49,337 nucleotides of DNA from Deltaproteobacteria bacterium TMED58 (GCA_002167555.2 NHDL02000002.1:81907-131243); one strand, 5' to 3'; counted from the stretch's first letter, positions 8,836 to 20,223 are shown. Translations and numbers: made by a program. The notes: a model not told the origin generated them from the letters alone.

Positions 8836-10149
8836 CTACTTTTTAAAAGGGTCTTTTATCTCGGGATGCCAAAGTGCAAAATGATTTTTATGAGACTCTG
8901 TATAGGCTCCTTCAGGATAAAACTTATCATAGAAATCTAAATCTATATGGTGGTTTTGAACCATCATACGACAGTACATAGGGTCAGAAAAACCAGGAAA
9001 TTTACCATATGTATCAAAAATATAATTACAGATATCTTTTACAATTTGAATCTCTTCTTTGCTTGGTTTGGGAGTCGCATTTAGAACGCCAGAAGGATCT
9101 TTATATGGCATATATTTAGAGTCCCAATTCCCCCATTTCATCTCATTGAATGCATCAACTGCTTCAGACATATTTTTAAAATAAGGTGGGCAGAAAGATT
9201 CAAAATGTCCATCGAGCCCTACAGGAGCTTTTGAAACCGCAGAACCCCACTCATCTCCTTGATCTTTAGATTCAATACAAGTGAATCCGAGACCGTCAAA
9301 ACTTTCATCAGCTCCGAGTATATGCCTACTCTGAAAACCGCTGAACATCCAACCACCGAGCCCAAGAATTTGTTGAGTTAGTACAACATTCTGACAAAAC
9401 AATGGTTGCTCAGCAATGTAACCATTTGCGAATCTCAGTTCTGCTTCTATTAATGGAATAGGGTTTGATTTTTTAATGTATCCGTTGTCTATCCATTTTT
9501 GGGTTCCTGCCGGCTTCATTTTATTCAGCTCATCAACAAAATTAAACCTATGTCCCTCTCTCATATAAAAGAATAAAATATTTATTAAGCCTGCGGATAA
9601 ATCCGTCACAGGCATAAATAAAGTTGTACCAGGCTTGTTAACACTCCAAGTGTTATGTATAGCGAGGCCGGGAGGCACATCTGGTATTTTAGCTCGACCA
9701 TCATGAATTTTTATTCTTGATTCTCTAAAAAGCTGTAAAATCTTATCAATTTTATCTTCTCTTTTTAAACCTTCTATTCCTTTTAAATCAGGCGCGTCTT
9801 TATCGTTTAATTTAAGCAAATACAACCCTTCATCGTTGGTATAGAATAATTCTGTTCTATGAATATCTCCAAGTGATGGAATTGTCTTACTCATAAACTT
9901 TACTTCTAAATCTAATCCTTTATGAGGAGGGAAATCAGAAAGATTTATATTTTTAATACCTAATCCATTCCAAGCTAGAATTGCTTCTTCTATTTCACTT
10001 AAAGGAACTGGAGAATGATTCGATTTATATTTAAGTGGACCTTCATCTATTTCACCACCCATTGGAAATCTTCTAGATCTTCTCTCATAAAGTGCATCTA
10101 GATAAGAATGATTAATTGCATTATCTAAACCTGGTGGTAACTTTGACAT
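8836..10149 (-). CDS. conserved hypothetical protein, possibly nitroreductase-like (SagB-type FMN fold)
   Basis: 437-aa ORF. N-terminal LYERRSRRFPMGGEI..GPLKYKS...PLSEIEEAILAWNGLGI resembles FMN nitroreductases, and VLTQQILGLGGWMFSGFQSRHILG resembles a nitroreductase helix. Weak recognition by eye. Confidence 0.55.
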   Translation of the reverse strand: MSKLPPGLDNAINHSYLDALYERRSRRFPMGGEIDEGPLKYKSNHSPVPLSEIEEAILAWNGLGIKNINLSDFPPHKGLDLEVKFMSKTIPSLGDIHRTELFYTNDEGLYLLKLNDKDAPDLKGIEGLKREDKIDKILQLFRESRIKIHDGRAKIPDVPPGLAIHNTWSVNKPGTTLFMPVTDLSAGLINILFFYMREGHRFNFVDELNKMKPAGTQKWIDNGYIKKSNPIPLIEAELRFANGYIAEQPLFCQNVVLTQQILGLGGWMFSGFQSRHILGADESFDGLGFTCIESKDQGDEWGSAVSKAPVGLDGHFESFCPPYFKNMSEAVDAFNEMKWGNWDSKYMPYKDPSGVLNATPKPSKEEIQIVKDICNYIFDTYGKFPGFSDPMYCRMMVQNHHIDLDFYDKFYPEGAYTESHKNHFALWHPEIKDPFKK

Positions 10150-10187
10150 ATTAGTATTTTAACTCAAAATAATAATAACTGTTAAAA

Positions 10188-10718
10188 ATGAAAAACTTTT
10201 TATTAGATTATTTAAAGAAAAATTCTATTTTAAAGGGTGATTTTACACTTTCCTCTGGAGAAAAAAGCAACTATTATATCGATGCAAGAATTAGCACTCT
10301 TTCCTCTGAGTCTTTGGGTATTATTGCGGAGATTTTCTATAGTAAAATTTCTGAAAGAGGAATCTCATTTGTTGGTGGGCCCACGATCGGAGCTGATCCA
10401 ATAGTTGGAGCAATATTAAACAAATCATATTCTAACAATGAAAATTTAAAGGGTTTCCTTGTAAGATCTGGAGAAAAAAAGCATGGAACTAAGAAAATAA
10501 TTGAGGGCCCAAATATTGAGAATTCGCAAGTTGCTATTGTTGAAGATGTCGTTTCCACTGGAGGTTCAATTCAATCTGCGATTAAAGAAATAGAGAAACA
10601 AGGTTCAAAAGTAGTTTTAATTCTTTCAATTGTTGACAGAGAAATGGGCGCTGTTGAAAAATTTGCTAATGAAGGAATAGAATATATACCAATCTTTGCT
10701 ATTTCTGAACTAATCTAA
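10188..10718 (+). CDS. pyrE: orotate phosphoribosyltransferase
   Basis: FTLSSGEKSNYYIDARI, GGPTIGADPIVGAI, PRPP-binding VAIVEDVVSTGGSI. Confidence 0.94.
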   Translation: MKNFLLDYLKKNSILKGDFTLSSGEKSNYYIDARISTLSSESLGIIAEIFYSKISERGISFVGGPTIGADPIVGAILNKSYSNNENLKGFLVRSGEKKHGTKKIIEGPNIENSQVAIVEDVVSTGGSIQSAIKEIEKQGSKVVLILSIVDREMGAVEKFANEGIEYIPIFAISELI

Positions 10719-13700
10719 GCAAAAGATTTTGATAATTTCTTCTTTAAATCAATAAAACATAGATACAAGCATGGAATTAGGAAAAGTGTTATGAAAGTAG
10801 CAAATACTAGTCCAAGTCCCAATGATATGGCCATTGGTGCTAAAAATGCCGCTTCTCCTCTTGTTTCAAACATCAAAGTGAATAGACCCGCGAAAGTAGT
10901 TAAGGTTGTTAAAATAATTGCCCTAAATCTATTCTTAGCAGAATAAAAAATAGAATATATAAAATTATTATTTCTTATACCTTTATTGATAAAATTCATA
11001 AGAATTAAACTATCATTTATCACTACTCCTAGTAGGGCCACTATTCCTATAAGACCTGTAATTGATATAGGATCTCCTCTTAAAAGAACTCCAACTGTTA
11101 TTCCAATTATAGTGAAAGGAAGTATAGACATAATCAAAATAGGTTGAAAATAAGACCTAAGTATTGTTGCCAGTATTAGATATATTATTAATATAGAAAT
11201 TATCGAAGCCCTTTTGACACTTTCTAGCGATTCTCTCGTGTCTTGCTCTTCTCCATCTAAAGCTAATTTGTAGCCAGGAAAGTCTTTTTTTATTTCATTA
11301 AAATATTTGATAACACTTTTGATTGTCTGTCTTGGTGTAGTAATATCCGAATCAATTTCTGCTGTAATACTTGCTGCTCTCTCCCTATTATACCTTGAAA
11401 TACTAACTAATGATGAATCAGTAGAGGTATTAGTAAAATTTGAAATAGGTACATATGAGCCGTTTTGAGTTCGAACCAAATGTTCAGAAAGATTTAAAGA
11501 ACTATTCTTATTAAACGAATTAGTGATTTTTATTTTTATGTAAGCCTTTTCATCGTTAACTCTTGTCTCATCTATAGTTAAACCATCAACTATGGCTCTT
11601 ATTTCTTTACCAAGGTCTAATGTGCTAAGTCCATATAACGCTGCTTTTTGCTCATCTACGTTAATACTCAATTTTGTCTTACCATATGACAAATCATCAG
11701 TAACACCGTAAACACCATCTTTTGATTTAAGAAATTTCTTAATCTTCTTGCTAATTTGGGTTAAAACTTCAATTTCATTACCTATAATTCTAATATCTAA
11801 ATCTTTTCCTTTAGGTGGCCCGGCTGTTTGAACAAAACTAATACTTTCTGGCCCAATTATTTTTTCTTCCACAATAGCCTGGACTTTTTTCATTGAATCT
11901 AAACCATTTTCTTTTCTTTCTTCAAAATCTTGAAATTGAATTAGTATATTAGATACATGGTCACCAAATACAGGTGGTTTTTTAGAAAAATCAATCCCCA
12001 AAGTTGTTAAAGAATTTTTTAAAAGATTTTCAGATGTATTATCCGAAACTATTTTTTCAATTTCCGATGATTTCTTATCTGTTAGCTCTAGACTATAGTT
12101 GGTAGGATTTTGAATTTTTATTAAATATTGGTTTACATCTGATACATAAAGTAGTACAAAAGGAATTTGAAATAATATAAAGAAGCTTAGGGCTAACAAG
12201 GTTGATGACATTCCAATAACAAAATATCTGTATCTTAATGCATTGATTAAAACACTAAGATACTTTCTTCTAAAAGAATTGAAAAGTTTAGAAATAAAAC
12301 TCGTTTCTTTTGTTATCTTAACAAAATCCGCACAATGAGAAGGCAATATTGCTAGTGCTTCTACAAGCGAGAATACAAGAGCAAAAATTGCAACTTGCGG
12401 AATAATTGACAAGAAAATACCCAGGGTCCCTTGAGCCAGCAAAATAGGGAATAGTGATGCAATATTAGTTAAAATAGTTGCTATAACTGGCCAAGCTACC
12501 TCTTTAGTACCAATAATGGCCGCATCTTTTGGTTTTAACCCTTTTTGAATATGCCGTTTTACATTCTCGACAACAATTATGGCGTCATCGACAACAATTC
12601 CTAGCACCATTATGAGGCCAAACATAGTAATAACGTTAAGACTGGCACCTGTATATTGCATAACTATGAATGCACCAAAGAAAGCTACAGGTAAACCAAG
12701 GGCTGCTAAAAAAGCTGATCTAAAATCTAAAAATAATGCCAAAATAATTAGAACTGCCATGATTCCAAAAACCCCAGTTTTAACCATAGATTCAAACCTA
12801 CCTTCAACCCAATAGGAGGAATCATTTGATATAAAAATTTTAATATCGTCAGGTATAGTTTCCTCAAAAGTTGAAACAGTATCTTTAATTTTTTGAACTG
12901 ACTTAATTGCATCTTTATTTTTTTGTTTTTCTATCCAAAAGGAAACTGATTTAAATCCATTTATTCTAGAAAGTGAGAGATCTTTCTCTTGACCTAGTTC
13001 TATATCTGCTATATCACCGAGAACCAGTGGAATCTTATTGAATCTTTTATTTAAAGGTATATTTTCAAGTTCATAAACATTTTCTATTCTTCCTTTTGTA
13101 CGAATTGTATATTCTTGCTCACCCGTTTCTATTGCCCCTGCAGGCAAATCAATATTCTTGGATTGAATAGTGGATATAATTTCATTTAAGCTTAGTTCAT
13201 ATTGAAGTAATTTTTTCTGATCTATATTAATCCAAAAAACTAAATCCCCATATCCTGACTCAATTAGACCGTCTATTTCATCCAGTTTTTCTAGCCTATC
13301 TTTTAGCTTGGTAGCATAAAATCTTAACTCATTTTCATCACCCTTACTTCCAATTGATACATTTATTAATGGTGCACTTGCTTCAACTTCTTCAGTTATT
13401 GGGTCATCAATATCATCAGGTAAATCATTTCTTATTTGAGAGACTTCAGATCTAATTTCCTGAGCAATTTCTTTTATATCCTCATTAGGCAGAAGTTCAG
13501 CAACAATAAATGACCTTGATTCTGATGATGAAGAGGTGATTTTTTTTATTCCAGAAATTCCAGAAATTTGATCCTCTATTGGAATAGTTATAAGTTTCTC
13601 TACATCTTCTGCAGTTGAATTTTCATATATTGTTACAATAGTAACTCTTTCGAAACCTATAGATGGAAATAATTCTTTAGGTAAATTTTTCCCGATATAA

Positions 13701-13777
13701 AAACCAAAAATTATAATTGTCGCCATTAAAAGATTTGAAAATACAGGGTTTTTAACTGAGAATTCAATTAAACGCAT
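10715..13777 (-). CDS. RND-family efflux transporter permease (AcrB/HAE1-like)
   Basis: 1020 aa; MRLIEFSVKNPVFSNLLMATIIIFGFY; MFGLIMVLGIVVDDAIIVVENV; two-fold RND repeat. Confidence 0.93.
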   Translation of the reverse strand: MRLIEFSVKNPVFSNLLMATIIIFGFYIGKNLPKELFPSIGFERVTIVTIYENSTAEDVEKLITIPIEDQISGISGIKKITSSSSESRSFIVAELLPNEDIKEIAQEIRSEVSQIRNDLPDDIDDPITEEVEASAPLINVSIGSKGDENELRFYATKLKDRLEKLDEIDGLIESGYGDLVFWINIDQKKLLQYELSLNEIISTIQSKNIDLPAGAIETGEQEYTIRTKGRIENVYELENIPLNKRFNKIPLVLGDIADIELGQEKDLSLSRINGFKSVSFWIEKQKNKDAIKSVQKIKDTVSTFEETIPDDIKIFISNDSSYWVEGRFESMVKTGVFGIMAVLIILALFLDFRSAFLAALGLPVAFFGAFIVMQYTGASLNVITMFGLIMVLGIVVDDAIIVVENVKRHIQKGLKPKDAAIIGTKEVAWPVIATILTNIASLFPILLAQGTLGIFLSIIPQVAIFALVFSLVEALAILPSHCADFVKITKETSFISKLFNSFRRKYLSVLINALRYRYFVIGMSSTLLALSFFILFQIPFVLLYVSDVNQYLIKIQNPTNYSLELTDKKSSEIEKIVSDNTSENLLKNSLTTLGIDFSKKPPVFGDHVSNILIQFQDFEERKENGLDSMKKVQAIVEEKIIGPESISFVQTAGPPKGKDLDIRIIGNEIEVLTQISKKIKKFLKSKDGVYGVTDDLSYGKTKLSINVDEQKAALYGLSTLDLGKEIRAIVDGLTIDETRVNDEKAYIKIKITNSFNKNSSLNLSEHLVRTQNGSYVPISNFTNTSTDSSLVSISRYNRERAASITAEIDSDITTPRQTIKSVIKYFNEIKKDFPGYKLALDGEEQDTRESLESVKRASIISILIIYLILATILRSYFQPILIMSILPFTIIGITVGVLLRGDPISITGLIGIVALLGVVINDSLILMNFINKGIRNNNFIYSIFYSAKNRFRAIILTTLTTFAGLFTLMFETRGEAAFLAPMAISLGLGLVFATFITLFLIPCLYLCFIDLKKKLSKSFA

Positions 13778-13780
13778 TTA

Positions 13781-14869
13781 TTAATTTTTAATCCTTACCT
13801 GGTCATTATCCTGAAGCTTGGCTTGGCCATTAGTTATAATTTTATATTGGGGAGGGATTTTATTTTCTGGCACTATTAGAATTTTATTATTTAACCGTAT
13901 CGGAAGAATTCTTATTTTTTTTACTTTTAAGTCTTTCATAATAAAAAGATAATAGTTGTCTTCTTCCATAGTAACTGCCGAGGTAGGGAATGAAATATGA
14001 TTTTTGTACTCTGCAATTATGATTTCTAGTTCAACTACTTCTCCAGGGATGAAAGTTTTATCCTCATTGCTAATTTCGAACTCTAGCTTATAAGATGGGG
14101 CATCATTACTCATTTGCCTTCCTATGCCAAGTAGTTTTGCTTCAATTGAATATTTATTGTTTTTAACCAATAGAGGACCCTTAGAATTTCTAATTTTCTC
14201 AGCATTTTCAGAACTAATATTTGCCTTACCAATTAATAGATTATTATCTAGGAACTGTATTAACTGAGCACCCCTAGAAATTTTTTGACCAATGTCAAAG
14301 AAGTACTTATTTATGTATCCGTCAAATGGAGCTCTAATGCTTAAATTATCAAATTCCCATAATACTTTCTTATATCTTATTTTTTGAGCCTCATATTCAA
14401 ATTTATATGACCTATATAGATTCCACTGTGTTTCTTTTTCTTTATCTGAAATTATATTTTTTTCATGAAGCTTCAAACTATTTTTATAATTCGAGGAAGC
14501 TTCATCAAGCCTTGCTTTTGAAGCTTCTAGTAAATCTTCCGACTCCTTAAGTTCAAGCACCTTTCTTGTATCGGTCATTTGCATTATAATTTGACCTTTT
14601 TTAACAAAATCACCTATTTGAAACTCTTTATTTTTGATGGTTCCGTCAGTTTCAGAAATTATTATAATACTTTTATTGCTATGTAATTTGGCTAAAAAAT
14701 AGGACTTTTTCGCAAAATTTTCTACTTTTCTTTCGATGATTTCAACTTTTGGAGTTAATGGCTCCGGCGCTACAATAGCTTTTTTGGCAAATTTTATGTA
14801 ATAGATTGAAGCCAATATTAAAGAAAATATTAAAAAGAATAAAAAAAGGCCTCTTTTCTTCGCCAACAT
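13781..14869 (-). CDS. RND efflux periplasmic adaptor (MFP/HlyD family)
   Basis: N-terminal TM, coiled-coil hairpin, RAPFDGYINKYFFDIGQKISRGAQLIQFLD barrel-sandwich motif; adjacent to the permease. Confidence 0.9.
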   Translation of the reverse strand: MLAKKRGLFLFFLIFSLILASIYYIKFAKKAIVAPEPLTPKVEIIERKVENFAKKSYFLAKLHSNKSIIIISETDGTIKNKEFQIGDFVKKGQIIMQMTDTRKVLELKESEDLLEASKARLDEASSNYKNSLKLHEKNIISDKEKETQWNLYRSYKFEYEAQKIRYKKVLWEFDNLSIRAPFDGYINKYFFDIGQKISRGAQLIQFLDNNLLIGKANISSENAEKIRNSKGPLLVKNNKYSIEAKLLGIGRQMSNDAPSYKLEFEISNEDKTFIPGEVVELEIIIAEYKNHISFPTSAVTMEEDNYYLFIMKDLKVKKIRILPIRLNNKILIVPENKIPPQYKIITNGQAKLQDNDQVRIKN

Positions 14870-14986
14870 TATGCTGATTAATATACATGATTTTAAAAGA
14901 TAAAATTTGCATTTTTAGTATTAAAAAACTATTATTAGGAAAAAAGGTACTTTACTTAATATTTAGTACTTAGGAGGCTTATAATT

Positions 14987-15265
14987 ATGGCGTTAACAAA
15001 ATCACAAATTTCTAGTGCACTAGCTGAGAAATTAGGCATTTCTAAAGCTGATGCAACCCGTTTTATGGAATCTTTTGCTGAGCTGGCATGTTCTGAAGCT
15101 AAAGCAAGTGGGACTTTTACTGTACCTGGATTAGGAAAACTTGTCCTAGTGGATCGTAAAGCAAGACAAGGAAGGAATCCTCAGACTGGTGAAGTAATTC
15201 AGATTCCTGCAAAGAAGGTTGTAAAATTTAGAATTGCTAAAGCATGTAAAGATTCAATTTTATAG
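14987..15265 (+). CDS. hup: HU family DNA-binding protein
   Basis: MALTKSQISSALAEKLGISKADATRFME...GKLVLVDRKARQGRNPQTGEVIQIPAKKVVKFRIAK; SD AGGAGG at 14972-14977. Confidence 0.93.
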   Translation: MALTKSQISSALAEKLGISKADATRFMESFAELACSEAKASGTFTVPGLGKLVLVDRKARQGRNPQTGEVIQIPAKKVVKFRIAKACKDSIL

Positions 15266-15276
15266 ATTTATTTATA

Positions 15277-15307
15277 GAATGGAATTATCTCTAAGATAAT
15301 TCCATTC
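15277..15307 (+). terminator. perfect 14-bp hairpin with 3-nt loop, T-rich tail on the + strand
   Basis: GAATGGAATTATCT-CTA-AGATAATTCCATTC then TTATTCTTTT. The right arm also encodes the last codons (MELS) and stop of coaBC on the - strand. Confidence 0.8.
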
Positions 15308-16514
15308 TTATTCTTTTAATATAGTCCCCTATTTTAATAGACAAGTTTGGTTTTGAAATGAGCCCCAAGTCTTCCACAGACTTATTTTTTGACACCATAT
15401 AAGTAAAATTATTATTTTTACCGAATCCTGAATCAGGGAATGATATGTCATTGGCTACTATTAAGTCCAAATTCTTATTCTTAATCTTCTTCATGGCATT
15501 ATTAATTGTATTCTCAGTTTCAGCACTAAATCCAATTAGAATTTGATTTGGTTTTTTTTCTTGACCAAGCCTAGCTAAGATATCATTTGTTTTTTCCATC
15601 TCAAAATTAATTCCACTATCATTTTTTTTAACTTTATTTTTTTTAAATTTTTTAAATTTATAATCACCAACTGCGGCCGCTTTTATTATTACAGTGAACT
15701 TATTCAAATCTTTAAATACCTCACGTTCCATATCTTCAACTGATTCACATTTTACTGTATTAAAATTACTAGCGAATTTTTCTTCCATATGCCCACATAT
15801 AATTTTTGTTTTTGCGCCTCTTGCCTCTAAAACTTTAGCTAGGGCCAACCCCATCTTACCAGAAGATGGATTTGATATGAATCTTATGGGATCCAGATAC
15901 TCTCTAGTTGCACCACAAGTAATTAATATATTTTCTTCTGTTAAATCCTTATTTTGGTCTTTTTTTTTAATAAAATTAAAAATTTTTTCCGGTTCGGCTA
16001 GGCGTCCTTTTCCTTCCCAACCGCATGCAAGTTCACCACTATCAGGCTCTACAAATTCCACACCATACTCCTGAAGTTTATTGATATTTTTTTGTATTAC
16101 TGGATTTTCATACATATTTACATTCATTGCCGGGCAGATTATGACTCTTGATTTAGTTGCTAATAGTATATTTAGTAAAAGATTGTCTGCAATTCCATTA
16201 GAATATTTTGAGATAAAATTTGCAGTTGCAGGACATATTAAAATCAGGTCTGCTGAATCAGCGATATTAATATGAGAAATTTCTGATTCGTTCTCATCAT
16301 ACATATTTGACAAGACCTTGTTTCCAGATAAATATTGGAAAGTCATTTTACTTACAAATTTCTCAGCATTTTTTGTCATAGCAACAGTAACTTTAGCACC
16401 TTCCTTAATAAGCAGTCTGACCATTTCGCAGGCTTTATAGGCTGAAATGCCACCGGTTACTCCCAAAATTATATTTTTATTTATTAAACTATCTTTGCTT
16501 TTAATTTTTACCAT
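15291..16514 (-). CDS. coaBC: bifunctional phosphopantothenoylcysteine decarboxylase/phosphopantothenate-cysteine ligase
   Basis: [30 protein letters not shown]; Coa[26 protein letters not shown]. Confidence 0.95.
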   Translation of the reverse strand: MVKIKSKDSLINKNIILGVTGGISAYKACEMVRLLIKEGAKVTVAMTKNAEKFVSKMTFQYLSGNKVLSNMYDENESEISHINIADSADLILICPATANFISKYSNGIADNLLLNILLATKSRVIICPAMNVNMYENPVIQKNINKLQEYGVEFVEPDSGELACGWEGKGRLAEPEKIFNFIKKKDQNKDLTEENILITCGATREYLDPIRFISNPSSGKMGLALAKVLEARGAKTKIICGHMEEKFASNFNTVKCESVEDMEREVFKDLNKFTVIIKAAAVGDYKFKKFKKNKVKKNDSGINFEMEKTNDILARLGQEKKPNQILIGFSAETENTINNAMKKIKNKNLDLIVANDISFPDSGFGKNNNFTYMVSKNKSVEDLGLISKPNLSIKIGDYIKRIRMELS

Positions 16515-18177
16515 CTGTTATTGCACCTTCAGAAGCTGAGCTAACTAATGCTGAATATTTATAAATTGCACCTGTCAAATGTTTTTGTGAGGGCTTTTTC
16601 CATTTTTTTTGTCTGGCAGCTATTTCTTTTTTAGTAATCTTGATTTCAAGTAATCTTCTAGATGAATCAATCTTGATAACATCATTATTTTTAATAATAG
16701 ATATAAGCCCGCCGTCAAAGGCTTCGGGTGTTACATGTCCAACCACGAAACCATGAGTACCACCAGAAAATCTCCCATCTGTTATAAAAGCAACATCTGA
16801 GCCCAATCCTTGACCCATGATGGCTGATGTTGGAGCTAACATTTCTCTCATTCCTGGACCACCTTTTGGCCCTTCATATCTTATTACAATTACATGTCCT
16901 TTTTTAATTTTCTTTTTTAATATTGACTCCATACATTCTTCCTCTGAATCAAAAACAATTGCGGGTCCTTCGAATACTAGACCTTCTTTTCCAGAAATTT
17001 TTGCAACTGCTCCATCTGGTGAAATATTCCCCTTGAGTATAACAAGGTGACTATCCTTCTTAATAGGGTTAGAAATGTCTCTTATTATTTTATTTCCCAA
17101 ATTATCTTTTACATTTTTTAAATTTTCTTTCATTGTCTTTCCAGTAACTGTTAAACATTCACCATGTAAAAGATTATTATCTAACAGCCTTTTAAGTAAC
17201 GGAGGAAGGCCACCAATCTCACAAAATTTTGCCATTACATGAGAGCCACTGGGCTTTAAATCAGCTAGAACGGGAACTTTTTTTCCAATTCTTGTAAAAT
17301 CATCAATGGAAATTTTTACTTTTATAGCTTTAGCCATTGCAATTAAATGAAGAACAGAATTTGTTGAACCTCCTAGGGCGATTGTAACAGTTATTGCGTT
17401 CTCAAATGCTTTTTTTGTCATTATATCGCTTGGCCTAATATTTTTTTTGACAAGATTAATTAAAGCTTTGCCGGAGTTTAAACAATCCTTTTTTTTGTTG
17501 GGAGATATTGCTATTTGAGTTGAGCTCCCAGGCAAGCTCATACCTAATGCCTCAATAGCTGAAGCCATGGTGTTGGCGGTATACATCCCGCCACAAGAGC
17601 CTGGTCCAGGTATTGCTGATTTCTCTATTTGTTCTAATTCTTTTCTTGAAATTTGTTTATTGGAATAAGATCCTACAGCTTCAAAGACAGATACAACATC
17701 AATAGGTTTTTTCTTATGGATTCCAGGCATTATTGATCCACCATAAATAAAAATAGATGGTCTATCAAGTCTTGCCATCGCAATAAGACAACCAGGCATA
17801 TTTTTATCACAACCACCAATAGTAATAACGCCATCAAATCCCTCTGCAGCAGAAACAGTTTCTATTGAATCAGCAATTACTTCTCTTGATATAAGTGAGT
17901 ATTTCATTCCAGGAGTTCCCATAGAAATCCCATCAGAAACTGTAATTGTATTAAAGATTACAGCTTTACCACCATTTGTATTAGCTCCTTTGGCAGCTTG
18001 ATTTGCCAACCCATCTATGTGCATATTGCATGGTGTAACCATTGCCCATGTAGAGGCAATCCCTATTATTGGCTTATTAAAATCAGGATTAGTAAAACCT
18101 ACAGCCCTTAACATTGCTCTGTTAGGAGCCTTATCAAGTCCGTTGGTTACAAAAGATGAAAATTTTTTGTTTTTCAT
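16501..18177 (-). CDS. ilvD: dihydroxy-acid dehydratase
   Basis: 558 aa; [53 protein letters not shown]. Confidence 0.96.
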   Translation of the reverse strand: MKNKKFSSFVTNGLDKAPNRAMLRAVGFTNPDFNKPIIGIASTWAMVTPCNMHIDGLANQAAKGANTNGGKAVIFNTITVSDGISMGTPGMKYSLISREVIADSIETVSAAEGFDGVITIGGCDKNMPGCLIAMARLDRPSIFIYGGSIMPGIHKKKPIDVVSVFEAVGSYSNKQISRKELEQIEKSAIPGPGSCGGMYTANTMASAIEALGMSLPGSSTQIAISPNKKKDCLNSGKALINLVKKNIRPSDIMTKKAFENAITVTIALGGSTNSVLHLIAMAKAIKVKISIDDFTRIGKKVPVLADLKPSGSHVMAKFCEIGGLPPLLKRLLDNNLLHGECLTVTGKTMKENLKNVKDNLGNKIIRDISNPIKKDSHLVILKGNISPDGAVAKISGKEGLVFEGPAIVFDSEEECMESILKKKIKKGHVIVIRYEGPKGGPGMREMLAPTSAIMGQGLGSDVAFITDGRFSGGTHGFVVGHVTPEAFDGGLISIIKNNDVIKIDSSRRLLEIKITKKEIAARQKKWKKPSQKHLTGAIYKYSALVSSASEGAITDGKN

Positions 18178-18779
18178 TATTTTAGATTGCTTTCAACAGC
18201 TTCCCAATTAATAATTTCCCAAAAAGCGTTTATATAGTCTGGCCTTTTATTCTGATAGTTAAGGTAGTAAGCGTGCTCCCAAACATCTATTCCTAATATA
18301 GGATTTAGACCAGAAGAAATAGGAGTATCTTGGTTTGGTGTTGAAAGAGTCACGAGTTTTCCACTCTTATCTTGGCACAGCCATCCCCACCCACTCCCAA
18401 ATTGTTTAGTAGCTTTTTCATTAAATTCTGATTTAAAATTATCAAAACTTTCAAAAGAATCTGTAATTAAGCTATTCATATTCTCACTAGGTTTGCTGTC
18501 AGACTTTGGTCCAATAATTTGCCAAAATAATGTGTGATTATAATGACCACCACCACCATTTCTAACTGCAACTCTAATTGATTCAGGTATTTGATCCAGA
18601 TTCGCTAACAAATCTTCTAAGCTTTTTTCAAAAAGCTCTGGGTAAGATTCTAGTGCTTTATTTAAGTTGGTTATATATGTTTGATGATGTTTTGAATGGT
18701 GAATCTCCATTGTTTTTGCATCAATGTAAGGTTCTAATGCATCATAAGAATATTGAAGTCTTGGTAGTTCAAAAGCCAT
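18177..18779 (-). CDS. sodA: superoxide dismutase (Mn/Fe family, Mn-type signatures)
   Basis: [57 protein letters not shown]. The GGGG...TPNQD pattern favours Mn-type, but metal specificity is unproven. Confidence 0.93.
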   Translation of the reverse strand: MAFELPRLQYSYDALEPYIDAKTMEIHHSKHHQTYITNLNKALESYPELFEKSLEDLLANLDQIPESIRVAVRNGGGGHYNHTLFWQIIGPKSDSKPSENMNSLITDSFESFDNFKSEFNEKATKQFGSGWGWLCQDKSGKLVTLSTPNQDTPISSGLNPILGIDVWEHAYYLNYQNKRPDYINAFWEIINWEAVESNLK

Positions 18780-18844
18780 AGTGGCACCTCTCTTTTAGTA
18801 ATTTATATACTCTTAAATATACACTATGAAAAAAATTTTTGCAT

Positions 18845-19732
18845 TTACCAGCTTTTTTTTGAATTGAATATTATTGATAAAAGTTTATATGCCAATTTTG
18901 CAGTAATAAAATTACATGAATTTATATTTTTAATTGGTGCCAGCTCTGTGATGTCTGCACCAATTACATTAGAATTTTCACTGATAGCTTGGATTAAATT
19001 AAGTGTTTCATCCCAAAATAACCCACCCGGCTCTGGTGTCCCTGTTGCTGGCATTAGGCTGGGGTCAAATACATCGACATCAAATGTAATATATACATTT
19101 TTATCCTGGATAAATTTCTTGATTTTTTTTAAATCCCATGATTTTTTATCTTTTGCATAAAAAGTATAGATTCTAGTCTTATTATTTTTTATAAAAATAA
19201 TCTCTTCCTCTGATGTACTTCTAACCCCGATTGATACTAGCTTTAAATTTTTATTATCTAAACATCTTCTCATAGTACATGCATGAGAAAATTTATCGGA
19301 TTTATATTTATCTCTTAAGTCTGAATGAGCATCAAATTGTACAAGAACTAAATCTTTGACTCTTTTAGTTATAGAATTAATGGCACCAATAGTTATTGAA
19401 TGCTCCCCGCCCAAAATTAGTGGAAATTTATTTATATCTAAAACAGAATCAATTATTTTTTCTAAGTTACTAATAGCATTTATTGTATTGCCCAATTTTT
19501 GCTTAACTTTTAATGTTCTAATCCCAATTTTTTTAATTGGTTCATATTTTAGATCCTCATCATATAGTTCTAACTGATGTGAGGCCAAAATAATTTCACT
19601 CGGCCCCTTTTTTGTACCGGTACCGTAACTAACAGAGTTTTCTAAGGGATAAGGAACTATAATTGCTTGATAATTATCTTTTTTTGAATATTCAATACCT
19701 AGAAAATTCTTTTTTGAATTTTGAAAAATCAT
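18845..19732 (-). CDS. speB: agmatinase/arginase (ureohydrolase) family protein
   Basis: GGEHSITIGAI; QFDAHSDLRD; TFDVDVFDPSLMPATGTPEPGG. The ORF track starts at 19780, overlapping ispF by 46 bp; the in-frame Met at 19732 (MIFQNSKKNFLG) is preferred. Confidence 0.88.
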   Translation of the reverse strand: MIFQNSKKNFLGIEYSKKDNYQAIIVPYPLENSVSYGTGTKKGPSEIILASHQLELYDEDLKYEPIKKIGIRTLKVKQKLGNTINAISNLEKIIDSVLDINKFPLILGGEHSITIGAINSITKRVKDLVLVQFDAHSDLRDKYKSDKFSHACTMRRCLDNKNLKLVSIGVRSTSEEEIIFIKNNKTRIYTFYAKDKKSWDLKKIKKFIQDKNVYITFDVDVFDPSLMPATGTPEPGGLFWDETLNLIQAISENSNVIGADITELAPIKNINSCNFITAKLAYKLLSIIFNSKKSW

Positions 19733-19734
19733 AG

Positions 19735-20223
19735 CTATATATTTTTTTCTATTTTTTGAAGCAACACTATTGTTTTGCAAGCTATTGCTTCATTTTTACC
19801 AATGGGTCCTAGACCTTCAAATGTTGTGGCTTTGATTGATATATTTTTCATATTTATTCTTATTATTGAACTCAACGACTTTCTTATTTTATTTTTATAT
19901 CTAGATAAGTTTGGTTTTTCGCATATAATCGTGGAATCAATATTAACAATTCCATATGATTCTTTATCTAGTAATTTTAATATTTTTTTAAGAAAGTAGG
20001 TACTTCTTTTGTTCTTATTCTTTTGCTCTTTGTTACTGAAATGTTCACCAATATCACCCAGAGCTAGAGCTCCTAGGATTGCATCACAAATAGTATGAAT
20101 TAACAAGTCAGCATCAGAATGACCGTCTAGACCTAATTTGCTAGGAATGTTTATGCCACCAATATAAAGCTTTCTTCTTTCTTTAGTTCTATGAATATCA
20201 AATCCAAGACCGATTCTATACAT
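19735..20223 (-). CDS. ispF: 2-C-methyl-D-erythritol 2,4-cyclodiphosphate synthase
   Basis: IGLGFDIHRTKERRKLYIGGINIPSKLGLDGHSDADLLIHTICDAILGALALGDIGEHF. Confidence 0.96.
   Translation of the reverse strand: MYRIGLGFDIHRTKERRKLYIGGINIPSKLGLDGHSDADLLIHTICDAILGALALGDIGEHFSNKEQKNKNKRSTYFLKKILKLLDKESYGIVNIDSTIICEKPNLSRYKNKIRKSLSSIIRINMKNISIKATTFEGLGPIGKNEAIACKTIVLLQKIEKNI

Noticed and set aside
15694-16275. Two + strand ORFs (126 and 64 aa) over coaBC
   Set aside because: Opposite strand of coaBC coding sequence; no initiation signals or domain similarity.
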